Shown here piece after piece: positions 1 to 5,263 of a DNA stretch of 5,263 bases. A program made the translations under genes and the position numbers. The notes below the pieces were generated by a model. The model ran no database searches, was not told the DNA's origin, and worked only from the letters and a program-made list of their open reading frames with translations. Location of the stretch: positions 1-5,263 of the forward strand of contig JAEWSS010000199.1 in the NCBI GenBank assembly GCA_023459755.1, read 5' to 3'. This stretch comes from Verrucomicrobiota bacterium. Its GTDB lineage: Bacteria > Verrucomicrobiota > Lentisphaeria > Victivallales > Victivallaceae. The stretch's first letter is position 1. The number at the start of each line of letters is the position of its first letter.

Positions 1-21
1 ATAAAGGGCATATCGTTGCCT

Positions 22-27
22 GGAGAG
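22..27 (+). promoter_or_regulatory. Ribosome binding site of fpg
   Basis: GGAGAG lies 8 nt before the ATG at 36. It supports that ATG over the in-frame GTG at 30, which has only 2 nt between it and this purine block. The choice matters because Fpg needs proline immediately after the initiator methionine. Confidence 0.7.
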
Positions 28-35
28 ATGTGAAA

Positions 36-845
36 ATGCCTGAACTGCCGGAGGTGGAGATCGTCACCCGCGCTTTGCGCTCAAGGGTTGGCGGGCTGAA
101 GATCGAAAAAGTTGAAATTTTTTCACCGGCCATGCGGACGCCGCTGGCGCCGCTGCTGGAGGCCGGGCTTGAGGGGCGGGAAATCGTTGAAGTCACCCGT
201 CGCGGGCGTTATATAACAATTGAATTGTCGGGCGGAAAATATCTGCTGATGCACCTCGGAATGTCCGGCGTGCTCCGGGTGGAGCCGGCGACAGTGCCGA
301 AACGCAAGCACGAACACATTTTTTTTCATCTGTCGGACGAGTCGCTGCTGCGATTTGAATGCACCCGGCGATTCAGTCTGTGCGAGGCGTGCGACGGGTA
401 TCCGGAAAAGCTGACCGGGCTTGGCGTGGAGCCGCTGACGGCGGATTTTACCGGCGATTATTTTTACAACGCGTCGCGCCGGCACTCCGGCAGTGTCAAG
501 AACTTTTTGATGGACAACGCAATACAGGTCGGCATCGGCAACATTTACGCGGCGGAAACCCTGTTCGCCGCCGGAGTTTCACCACTGCGTCCGGCGTGTA
601 AAATAACCCGGGGCGAGGCGGAGAAGATCGTTGCGGCGGTCAAGCGGATATTGACGGCGGCAATCGAGGCCGGCGGCTCCAGCATCCGCGATTACCGTCA
701 TTTGGACGGCACGGAGGGCAGGTTTTCCCGTCTGCTCCGAATTTACGGGCGGGCGGGAGAAAAGTGTCCGGTGTGCGGAACCGCGGTCGAACAGGTTCGC
801 CTGGGCGGTCGTTCCAGCTGTTTTTGTCCGAAATGTCAGAAGTGA
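36..845 (+). CDS. mutM: Formamidopyrimidine-DNA glycosylase (Fpg/MutM), Arg at the usual catalytic Lys57 position
   Basis: Bifunctional DNA glycosylase/AP lyase that removes 8-oxoguanine and Fapy lesions in base-excision repair. The protein is 269 residues, the usual family length. It begins M-P-E-L-P-E-V-E, so Met removal exposes the catalytic Pro and Glu; this fixes the start at the ATG and not the GTG six bases upstream. Other family marks are H-L-G-M-S-G (73-78), K155 before L-M-D-N, G-I-G-N-I-Y (167-171), an E-A-G-G-S-S-I-R-D-Y helix region (211-220), R259, and a C-terminal zinc finger with C244/C247 and C264/C267. Two deviations stand out. Residue 58 (R-R-G-R-Y) is Arg where Fpg/Nei enzymes carry the beta-elimination Lys57. 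The usual D-P-R-R-F-G intercalation motif reads C-T-R-R-F-S (109-114). The reading frame is otherwise clean. The 3' end overlaps the start of the downstream dus gene, suggesting co-translation. The family call is very secure; full catalytic competence is less certain. Confidence 0.96.
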   Translation: MPELPEVEIVTRALRSRVGGLKIEKVEIFSPAMRTPLAPLLEAGLEGREIVEVTRRGRYITIELSGGKYLLMHLGMSGVLRVEPATVPKRKHEHIFFHLSDESLLRFECTRRFSLCEACDGYPEKLTGLGVEPLTADFTGDYFYNASRRHSGSVKNFLMDNAIQVGIGNIYAAETLFAAGVSPLRPACKITRGEAEKIVAAVKRILTAAIEAGGSSIRDYRHLDGTEGRFSRLLRIYGRAGEKCPVCGTAVEQVRLGGRSSCFCPKCQK

Positions 846-1765
846 AAACAGCGATTCCGGCGGTATGGCCGGCTCCGATGGAGGGGCTGATGCATCCGGT
901 GCTGATTGCGGCGGTCAACCGGTTGAAGCTGGTTCCGGTGTGGATGACGCCGTTTTTCCGGGTCACGGCGCCGCGGACGCCGACACGCCGGCTGCGCGAG
1001 TTTATCGAACCGTTTCTGGCCGGCGGCGTGCCGGTTTACGTTCAGTTGATGGGAACGGACGCGGCGGCGATGGGGGCGGCGGCGCGGGATTTTATGACGC
1101 TGGGGGCATCCGGGATCAACCTGAATTTCGGCTGTCCGAGCAAACAGGTGATGCGTCACGGCTCAGGCGGGGGATGGCTGCGGGATGTTCCGGCGCTTTT
1201 GACGCTGGTGCGCGGGGTGGCGGACGCGGCGCCGGATGCGCCGCTGTCGGTCAAACTGCGTTCCGGATTTGACAGGTGCGATTCGGCGTGGTATAGTGAT
1301 TTGCGCGAGGCTGGCGCCTCGCTGGTTTTTATGCATTTCCGCACGGTGGCGGAGGGGTATCGGGAGCTGCCTTTCGAGACGGCGCTGGAGCGGTTTTCCA
1401 ACGCGGCGGCGGTTTTGAAAGATGTGCCGCTGATTGCCAATGGAGACATTGATTCTCCGCTGCGGCGCGATGAGTGTCTGGCGGCCGGCTGTGCCGGAGT
1501 GATGGCTGGTCGGGCGTGGCTCCGCGATCCCGGGCTGCTGTGCCGGTTGTCCGGGATGGACGGCGGTGCGGTTGACCGGCGGTGCGAGTTGTTTCAAACG
1601 GTCGTCGAACTGGCGAAAAATGACGGAGGATTCCGTTTTTTCAATGGTCGGGCGATTGAATTGTCCGTTATGCTGTGGGGGGGCGGCAATCCGGTTCTTG
1701 AACTCTTAAAAAACGCAAGTGACGGGGCCTGGAGAGCAATTGACGTGCTCAAAATTATGAAATGA
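833..1765 (+). CDS. dus: tRNA-dihydrouridine synthase, DusC-like
   Basis: FMN-dependent, NADPH-using enzyme that reduces specific uridines in the tRNA D-loop. From ATG 833 the protein has 310 residues. The TIM-barrel motifs are in order: P-A-P-M-E-G (13-18), V-Q-L-M-G (70-74), G-I-N-L-N-F-G-C-P-S-K (94-104) with catalytic Cys101, V-K-L-R-S-G-F (140-146), H168 in M-H-F-R-T, I-A-N-G-D-I (201-206), and the FMN-phosphate segment V-M-A-G-R-A (223-228). The spacing around G-C-P-S-K and the following G-S-G-G-G resemble E. coli DusC (tRNA U16) more than DusA or DusB, but that subfamily call is from memory of the sequences. The start is ambiguous. ATG 833 overlaps fpg by 13 nt; the in-frame GTG at 842 would give a GTGA 4-nt overlap with the fpg stop. 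Neither has a good Shine-Dalgarno, which fits coupling to fpg translation. A run of seven G lies near the 3' end (1677-1683). Confidence 0.93.
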   Translation: MSEVKTAIPAVWPAPMEGLMHPVLIAAVNRLKLVPVWMTPFFRVTAPRTPTRRLREFIEPFLAGGVPVYVQLMGTDAAAMGAAARDFMTLGASGINLNFGCPSKQVMRHGSGGGWLRDVPALLTLVRGVADAAPDAPLSVKLRSGFDRCDSAWYSDLREAGASLVFMHFRTVAEGYRELPFETALERFSNAAAVLKDVPLIANGDIDSPLRRDECLAAGCAGVMAGRAWLRDPGLLCRLSGMDGGAVDRRCELFQTVVELAKNDGGFRFFNGRAIELSVMLWGGGNPVLELLKNASDGAWRAIDVLKIMK

Positions 1766-1829
1766 CGGAAAAGTGACGGATGATTTTTGCTGAAATAACG
1801 GAATGAAAAATGACGAAAAAAATGACGGA
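1763..1829 (+). repeat. Five imperfect TGACGGA direct repeats between dus and galK
   Basis: Heptamers begin at 1763 (TGACGGA), 1774 (TGACGGA), 1796 (TAACGGA), 1811 (TGACGAA) and 1823 (TGACGGA). The start-to-start steps are 11, 22, 15 and 12 bp. The first overlaps the dus stop codon and the last runs into the galK Shine-Dalgarno. The block is A-rich, unlike the surrounding GC-rich genes. It could be a cluster of operator half-sites or a product of local slippage; nothing in the sequence identifies a regulator. No convincing -35/-10 pair or terminator hairpin was found in this 75-bp gap. Confidence 0.55.
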
Positions 1830-1832
1830 GGG
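1827..1832 (+). promoter_or_regulatory. Strong ribosome binding site of galK
   Basis: GGAGGG sits 8 nt before ATG 1841, a near-consensus Shine-Dalgarno with optimal spacing. It shows that translation of the galK frame begins at 1841, ahead of the in-frame TAG, and not at the GTG at 1958, which has no purine-rich block at a suitable distance. Confidence 0.8.
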
Positions 1833-1840
1833 AAATAAAT

Positions 1841-2995
1841 ATGTCTTATCTTGCTGCGGTATTTGAATAGCGTTACGGCCGTCCACCGGTAGCCGGCGGC
1901 AGTGCGCCGGGACGGCTGGAAATCCTCGGAAACCATACCGACTACAACGAGGGTATCGTGTTGAGTTGCGCGGTTGATCAACATACTTCAATGGTGTTGG
2001 CGCCGGCGTCGGGAACCCGCTGCCGGGTGTACGACTGCCGGGAAAAAAGCGCGGTGGAGTTCGATGCGGTTAAGCTCGGGCGCGCCAAGCCGCGCGACTG
2101 GGGCAACTATCTGCGCGGACTGCTGGCCGAACTGCAGAAACGCGGCGTGACGGTCGGCGGTTTTGACGCGGTGCTGGAAAGCACGGTTCCCTTGTCCGCC
2201 GGAATGAGCAGTTCGGCCGCGCTGGAGATGTCTTTCGCCATGGCGCTTCAGCAGGCGTTCAGTCTGAAGATCGACCGCGCCGACTGGGCGCGCATCGGCC
2301 AGGGCGTGGAAAACAACTATCTCGGGCTGAAGTCCGGGCTGCTGGATCAGTTCAGTTCGCTTTACGGCGCCAGGAACGCGCTGATTTTATCCGACTTCCG
2401 CACGGTCAAAGTGCTGAAACAGGTGCAGATGCCGGAGGGATATGTGTTCGTGGTCGCCAATTCGATGATCAAACACAATCTGGTCGATTCGGAATACAAC
2501 ACCCGTCGGGCGGACTGCGAGTCGGCCGCCCGCAAGCTCGGCGAAGCCCTGCCCGGCATCCACACTTTGCGCGACGTCACCATGAGCGAACTTGAGGATC
2601 ACGGCGGCTGTCTCACTCCGCGGGAATTCCGCCGCGCCGCGCATGTGATCGGCGAATGCGAGCGGGTCCGGGCGGCGGTGGCCGCACTGGAGCGCAACGA
2701 CATCGGCGAATTTGGCGCACTGCTTACGCTGTCGCACCGCTCGTCGCAGCGCAACTTTGAAAACAGCACGCCGGAACTGGATGTGCTGGTCGATTATGCC
2801 GACTCCAGTCCGCTCTGTCTGGGCGCCAGGCTTTCCGGCGGCGGCTTCGGCGGCATCACCATTCACCTGGTGGCGACCGGAGACGTGGCGGAATATGCCG
2901 AAAAACTGCGCATTCATTACCAGAAGGCCGTCCAGAAGGACCCGCAGATCATTGTCTGCGCCATCGGCGACGGTGCGCACGGCGAACGGCTTTGA
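1841..2995 (+). CDS. galK: Galactokinase with an in-frame amber codon at codon 10 (recoded, read through, or nonsense-mutated)
   Basis: GHMP-superfamily kinase that phosphorylates galactose at C1 with ATP, the first committed Leloir step. From ATG 1841 the frame reads M-S-Y-L-A-A-V-F-E, then TAG, then R-Y-G-R-P-P, and continues to TGA at 2993-2995. Counting the amber triplet as a residue gives 384 residues, the normal galactokinase length. Motifs in that numbering: A-P-G-R (22-25), G-N-H-T-D-Y-N (30-36), the ATP-binding P-L-S-A-G-M-S-S-S-A-A-L (117-128), catalytic Asp169 in L-L-D-Q, S-E-Y-N-T-R-R (217-223), and L-S-G-G-G-F-G-G (331-338). No ATG, GTG or TTG occurs in frame between the TAG and GTG 1958; starting there gives 345 residues without the first two motifs. 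Asn31 replaces the usual Glu of E-H-T-D-Y-N. Downstream of TAG there is no other lesion, and the Phe codons favour TTC (8 of 12), unlike fpg (2 of 11). It could be a very young pseudogene. The family call is secure; expression is not. Confidence 0.9.
1868..1870 (+). other. In-frame amber (TAG) codon within galK
   Basis: The TAG is codon 10 of the galK frame, between G-A-A (Glu9) and C-G-T (Arg11). It falls in the variable N-terminal helix (compare F-x-x-R-Y/F-G in galactokinases), a position that tolerates Gln, Glu or Lys. CAG, GAG and AAG are each one substitution away. The base after the stop is C, which is generally a weak termination context. The visible stops of the other forward genes and of the minus-strand gene are TGA or TAA, never TAG. 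Confidence 0.85.
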
Positions 2996-3000
2996 CCTTT

Positions 3001-4434
3001 ATGCCGCTGTATTCGGTCATCGGCGCGGCGGTTGCGGACGGCGGTTTTGTCGTCCGTCATCCGCTGATGGCGCGGACGGCGGAGGGGGCGGCGGCGGCTG
3101 GCGGGGCCGTGTTCGATGTTCCGGCGCCGGACTGGATCGGGTCGCTTTATTTTGTTCTGCTCGGCGCGCTGCTGGCGACGGCGGTGCTTTTCATCAAAAA
3201 GAAACTGCCGGCGGTCTGGGCCGGAGCGATCGCGGTGGCCGCGGTGCGGTCGGCGGCGATGCTGGCAGCGCTGATGCTGACCGGCGAAATTTTCTGTTCG
3301 CCGGCCGACGACCCGGGGTATCTGGCAACCGCCACCGGGATTTTAGACGGTGATTTTTCCGGACCGTGGTCGTTTACGATCGGTCAGGGATTCTTCTACT
3401 GGCCGTTCATGTGGATTCTCGGCACGCGCGAATATTTTGCGTTTGCTCCGGCATACAGCTATTTTTCCGCGCTGGTGCTGTCGCCGCTGACGACGGTTCT
3501 GGTTTTTCTGTTTCTACGGCGATTGACCGGAAAAACGGCGGCGTCATGGGCGGCCGGAATGGTGCTGGCAATATATCCATTTGTGTTTCACTGGCTTCCG
3601 ACCGGAAATGGGCAGACGGCGGTTCAGTGGCTGTCGTTGCCCGAGCCGGGGTGGTCGCTGGTAAATTACGCGGTGTTCATCGCCGCCGGATTCAATACGA
3701 TGAGCGACACATCGGCCTGTCTGCTGGTGGTGATGCTGTTGTTTTTGTGCGCGTTGCCGCCGAAAAGATGGCGTTGCGGCGTTGCGGCGGCGGTCGGATT
3801 GCTGTTCGGATTCGCCTGTCTGGTGCGGCTGAACAACATTTTTTACGCTCCGGCGCTGGCGCTGCTTTGGATGCTTGGCCGTGACCGGCGTTTTTCCCGG
3901 TCGGCGTGGTGTGAATACGCGGTTGGCGTTGCGGCGGCGTTTCTGGCGTTTCTGCCGCAGCTGCTGATCAACCGGATTCAGCACGGCGGACTGCTGGTGT
4001 TTCCTTATGTCGAGCACAACAATTTGTCGTCTTCCGGATTTTTATGGAATTATGTCAAGGTCAATGTGCCGTTTCTTTTTTACGCGAACCGGTGGTGGTG
4101 GTCGGCCGGCGCAACCGCCCTGCTGCTGGTTAAAGACCGGAAAACGAGGACGGTTCTGACACTGTGGTCGGTTCCGGCGCTGTTGTTTTTCTGCGGTTAT
4201 CCCTGTACCACGTTTGACGCGGTGAGATTTATTCTGCCGGTGTTCGGCGCTTTTATCGGGGCCGTCTGCCTGCTTCCGTGGCGCAACTGGAAGATTGGGC
4301 TTTTTGGGGCGGTCGCGGCGTCGGCGGTCGCCGCACTCGGCCCGTGGGTTGCGCTGACGCTGACGCTGGCGGCGCTGCTGCGCGCGGGCCGGGACGCCGC
4401 GGTTCTGCTTCGGTCAAAACCCGGACCGGTATAA
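3001..4434 (+). CDS. Polytopic membrane protein, probable GT-C-type (ArnT/PMT-like) glycosyltransferase
   Basis: An integral inner-membrane protein of 477 residues from ATG 3001. An in-frame TTG at 2992 would overlap the galK stop as TTGA and add three residues; neither start has a clear Shine-Dalgarno, suggesting coupling to galK. About 11-12 hydrophobic segments can be seen, roughly at 46-65, 71-93, 150-172, 178-198, 220-232, 238-252, 258-275, 279-292, 303-324, 385-400, 406-426 and 430-460. After the second segment comes D-D-P-G-Y-L-A-T-A (103-111), which resembles the acidic first-loop motif of lipid-linked-sugar GT-C enzymes (GT39/GT83 type). L-V-R-L-N-N-I-F-Y-A-P (274-284) resembles the conserved R-x-N segment of the same group. 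Such enzymes move a sugar from a polyprenyl-phosphate donor onto lipid, protein or glycan outside the membrane; the donor and acceptor here are unknown. The first 45 residues are Ala/Gly-rich and not clearly membrane-spanning. The membrane call is strong; the glycosyltransferase call is an inference. Confidence 0.82.
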   Translation: MPLYSVIGAAVADGGFVVRHPLMARTAEGAAAAGGAVFDVPAPDWIGSLYFVLLGALLATAVLFIKKKLPAVWAGAIAVAAVRSAAMLAALMLTGEIFCSPADDPGYLATATGILDGDFSGPWSFTIGQGFFYWPFMWILGTREYFAFAPAYSYFSALVLSPLTTVLVFLFLRRLTGKTAASWAAGMVLAIYPFVFHWLPTGNGQTAVQWLSLPEPGWSLVNYAVFIAAGFNTMSDTSACLLVVMLLFLCALPPKRWRCGVAAAVGLLFGFACLVRLNNIFYAPALALLWMLGRDRRFSRSAWCEYAVGVAAAFLAFLPQLLINRIQHGGLLVFPYVEHNNLSSSGFLWNYVKVNVPFLFYANRWWWSAGATALLLVKDRKTRTVLTLWSVPALLFFCGYPCTTFDAVRFILPVFGAFIGAVCLLPWRNWKIGLFGAVAASAVAALGPWVALTLTLAALLRAGRDAAVLLRSKPGPV

Positions 4435-4462
4435 CGCCGGATTCGGATGTTTTATAAGAAGA

Positions 4463-4468
4463 GGAGGA
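4463..4468 (+). promoter_or_regulatory. Ribosome binding site deciding the nitroreductase start
   Basis: GGAGGA lies 5 nt before ATG 4474. An earlier in-frame ATG at 4447 would put this purine block inside the coding region (as K-K-R-R-R), so 4474 is the real start. Confidence 0.75.
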
Positions 4469-4473
4469 GAATC

Positions 4474-5070
4474 ATGGAGAAAAGCGGATTTCTTGATGCC
4501 GTTGAACGGCGCCGTTCCTGCTATTCGCTGGGCGGCGAAGCGTGCGTACCCGACCGCAGGGTGGTGGAGACGCTGAAATTTCTGGTTCGCAACGTTCCCT
4601 CGTCCTTCAACTCGCAGAGCCAGCGGCTGGCGGTGCTGTTCGGAGACAATCACCGCAGGCTGTGGAGCATCGTGATGGAGACGCTGCGCCGTATCGTGCC
4701 GCCGGACAAGTTTCCCCGGACGGCGAAGAAAATCGACGGGTTCGCCGCCGCGCACGGCACGGTGCTCTATTTTGACGACCGGCCGACGACCGATGAGTTT
4801 GCGGAAAAATTTCCGCTTTACGCCGCCAATTTTCCGGTCTGGTCGGAGCAGGCCAACGGCATGCTGCAGTTTGCGGTCTGGTGCGCGCTGGAGGAGCTTG
4901 GCTTCGGCGCCAGTCTTCAGCATTACAATCCGTTGATCGACGACGAGGTGAAGCGCACGTTCAACATTCCGGCCGGCTGGCGGTTGATCGCCCAAATGCC
5001 GTTTGGCGACCTCACCGCGCCTCCCGGTCCGAAAACGTTTGTCGACGCCGATCGGGTGTTAGTGCTCTGA
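4474..5070 (+). CDS. Nitroreductase family protein, Frm2/Hbn1-like
   Basis: A cytoplasmic FMN-dependent NAD(P)H oxidoreductase of 198 residues. It opens with the family's R-R-R-S-C-Y-S-L-G (12-20), where the Arg/Ser contact the FMN phosphate. This is followed by V-P-S-S-F-N-S-Q-S (41-49), H-G-T-V-L-Y-F (94-100), K-F-P-L-Y-A-A-N-F-P-V-W-S (112-124), N-G-M-L-Q-F-A-V-W (128-136), G-F-G-A-S-L-Q-H-Y-N (143-152) and L-I-A-Q-M-P-F-G (171-178). These match the branch typified by yeast Frm2/Hbn1 and its bacterial relatives, not the NfsA/NfsB type. Members reduce nitroaromatics or quinones in vitro, but their physiological substrate is usually unknown. The start is fixed by a strong Shine-Dalgarno. The gene follows the membrane protein by 39 bp and its 3' end overlaps a convergent gene by 12 bp. 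The family call is firm; no functional link to galK is evident. Confidence 0.93.
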   Translation: MEKSGFLDAVERRRSCYSLGGEACVPDRRVVETLKFLVRNVPSSFNSQSQRLAVLFGDNHRRLWSIVMETLRRIVPPDKFPRTAKKIDGFAAAHGTVLYFDDRPTTDEFAEKFPLYAANFPVWSEQANGMLQFAVWCALEELGFGASLQHYNPLIDDEVKRTFNIPAGWRLIAQMPFGDLTAPPGPKTFVDADRVLVL

Positions 5071-5263
5071 CTTGTTGTAGTTGAACGACTCGCCCTCGGC
5101 CGCGACGCGAAACCAGGCGAGAAATTCCGGAACCCGGGGATCGTTTTCCGCGGGCGCCCATGTTGCGGTGTCCGACGCCGGCGGCTTCTGATAGGGTCCG
5201 GTCTTGATTTCGCAGGCCACGGTGTCGCCGCTCAGCGGCAGAACGGTGTGCCAGACGCCGGGA
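5059..5263 (-). CDS. WbuC-like cupin metalloprotein, C-terminal part (runs off the window)
   Basis: On the minus strand an open frame enters at the window's right edge and ends at TAA (5061-5059), giving 67 C-terminal residues; the N-terminus lies outside. It begins P-G-V-W-H-T-V, which fits the second cupin motif with its metal-binding His. It continues C-E-I-K-T-G-P-Y (17-24) and A-T-W-A-P-A-E-N-D-P (33-42), then F-L-A-W-F (47-51). The V-W-H-T-V, K-x-G-P-Y and W-A-P-E/A-E order is typical of WbuC-family cupins, which are small proteins often linked to O-antigen or other surface polysaccharide loci; their biochemical role is unclear. The final residues are a short polar tail. The gene converges on the nitroreductase, and its stop codon lies inside the last codons of that gene. 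The assignment rests on a fragment, so a related cupin is possible. Confidence 0.75.
   Translation of the reverse strand, partial: PGVWHTVLPLSGDTVACEIKTGPYQKPPASDTATWAPAENDPRVPEFLAWFRVAAEGESFNYNKSEH

Noticed and set aside
1..33. Possible tail of an upstream gene in frame 1 ending at TGA 31-33
   Set aside because: Only ten codons are visible and the fpg frame is also open to the window edge, so no product can be supported.
1740..1765. TTGACG as a -35 promoter element for galK
   Set aside because: No TATAAT-like hexamer lies 16-18 bp downstream, and the hexamer is inside dus coding sequence.
1841..1870. Frameshift as the explanation for the galK interruption
   Set aside because: The reading frame is the same before and after TAG and the total length is right, so a single in-frame stop explains it without any indel.
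2387..2980. 197-codon open frame antisense to galK
   Set aside because: Composition is typical of a shadow frame and no domain is visible; the sense strand is clearly galactokinase.
1958..2995. Galactokinase starting at GTG 1958 (345 residues)
   Set aside because: It would drop the P-G-R and N-H-T-D-Y-N motifs, which are encoded in frame just upstream, and it lacks a Shine-Dalgarno; the homologous frame reaches back to ATG 1841.
2712..3353. 213-codon forward frame spanning the galK end and the membrane-protein start
   Set aside because: It is a +1 shadow of both genes, with low-complexity Gly/Arg composition.
4447..4473. Earlier ATG start for the nitroreductase
   Set aside because: The strong Shine-Dalgarno lies inside this extension and the family N-terminus fits ATG 4474.
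4414..4995. Long open frame of 193 codons antisense to the nitroreductase
   Set aside because: It mirrors a well-supported gene in GC-rich DNA, is Arg/His/Pro-rich, and shows no recognisable motif.

Overview
The window is gene-dense, GC-rich bacterial DNA. It carries five genes reading left to right and the C-terminal end of one gene reading the other way at the right edge. In order they are: formamidopyrimidine-DNA glycosylase (fpg/mutM), a DusC-like tRNA-dihydrouridine synthase, galactokinase (galK), a polytopic GT-C-like membrane protein, a Frm2/Hbn1-type nitroreductase, and, on the minus strand, the tail of a WbuC-like cupin. Gene spacing is tight: fpg/dus overlap, dus-galK has 75 bp, galK/membrane protein is 0-5 bp apart, and membrane protein-nitroreductase has 39 bp. 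No intrinsic terminator is visible between the forward genes, so they may be co-transcribed. No RNA gene, CRISPR array, insertion sequence or prophage signal was seen, and no gene-free stretch exceeds 75 bp.

The organism cannot be fixed from this sequence. The galactokinase has an N-H-T-D-Y-N motif where E-H-T-D-Y-N is usual. That variant, the GC-rich codons and the gene mix would fit a PVC-type bacterium such as a Lentisphaerota/Victivallales relative. This is a low-confidence impression.

The most notable feature is in galK. The gene has the canonical Shine-Dalgarno/ATG start at 1841, but codon 10 is an in-frame amber triplet (TAG, 1868-1870). After it the same frame continues without interruption for 374 codons and carries every galactokinase motif. 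No ATG, GTG or TTG lies between the amber codon and GTG 1958. A start at 1958 would lose the P-G-R and N-H-T-D-Y-N substrate/ATP-site segment, so full-length enzyme needs UAG to be read through, suppressed or reassigned. The alternatives are a recent nonsense mutation or a sequencing error. No gene whose end is visible in this window terminates with TAG. Just upstream, the 75-bp dus-galK gap holds five imperfect TGACGGA repeats and a chain of very short ATG-initiated minicistrons leading to the galK start.

A second oddity is in Fpg. The normally invariant beta-hairpin lysine (Lys57 in mature E. coli numbering) is arginine, and the D-P-R-R-F-G motif reads C-T-R-R-F-S. The other catalytic and zinc-finger residues are intact.

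Functionally the cluster mixes housekeeping genes (DNA repair, tRNA modification, redox) with galactose phosphorylation and an envelope-type glycosyltransferase. No single pathway joins them all; galactose activation plus a sugar-transferring membrane enzyme is the only plausible pair.
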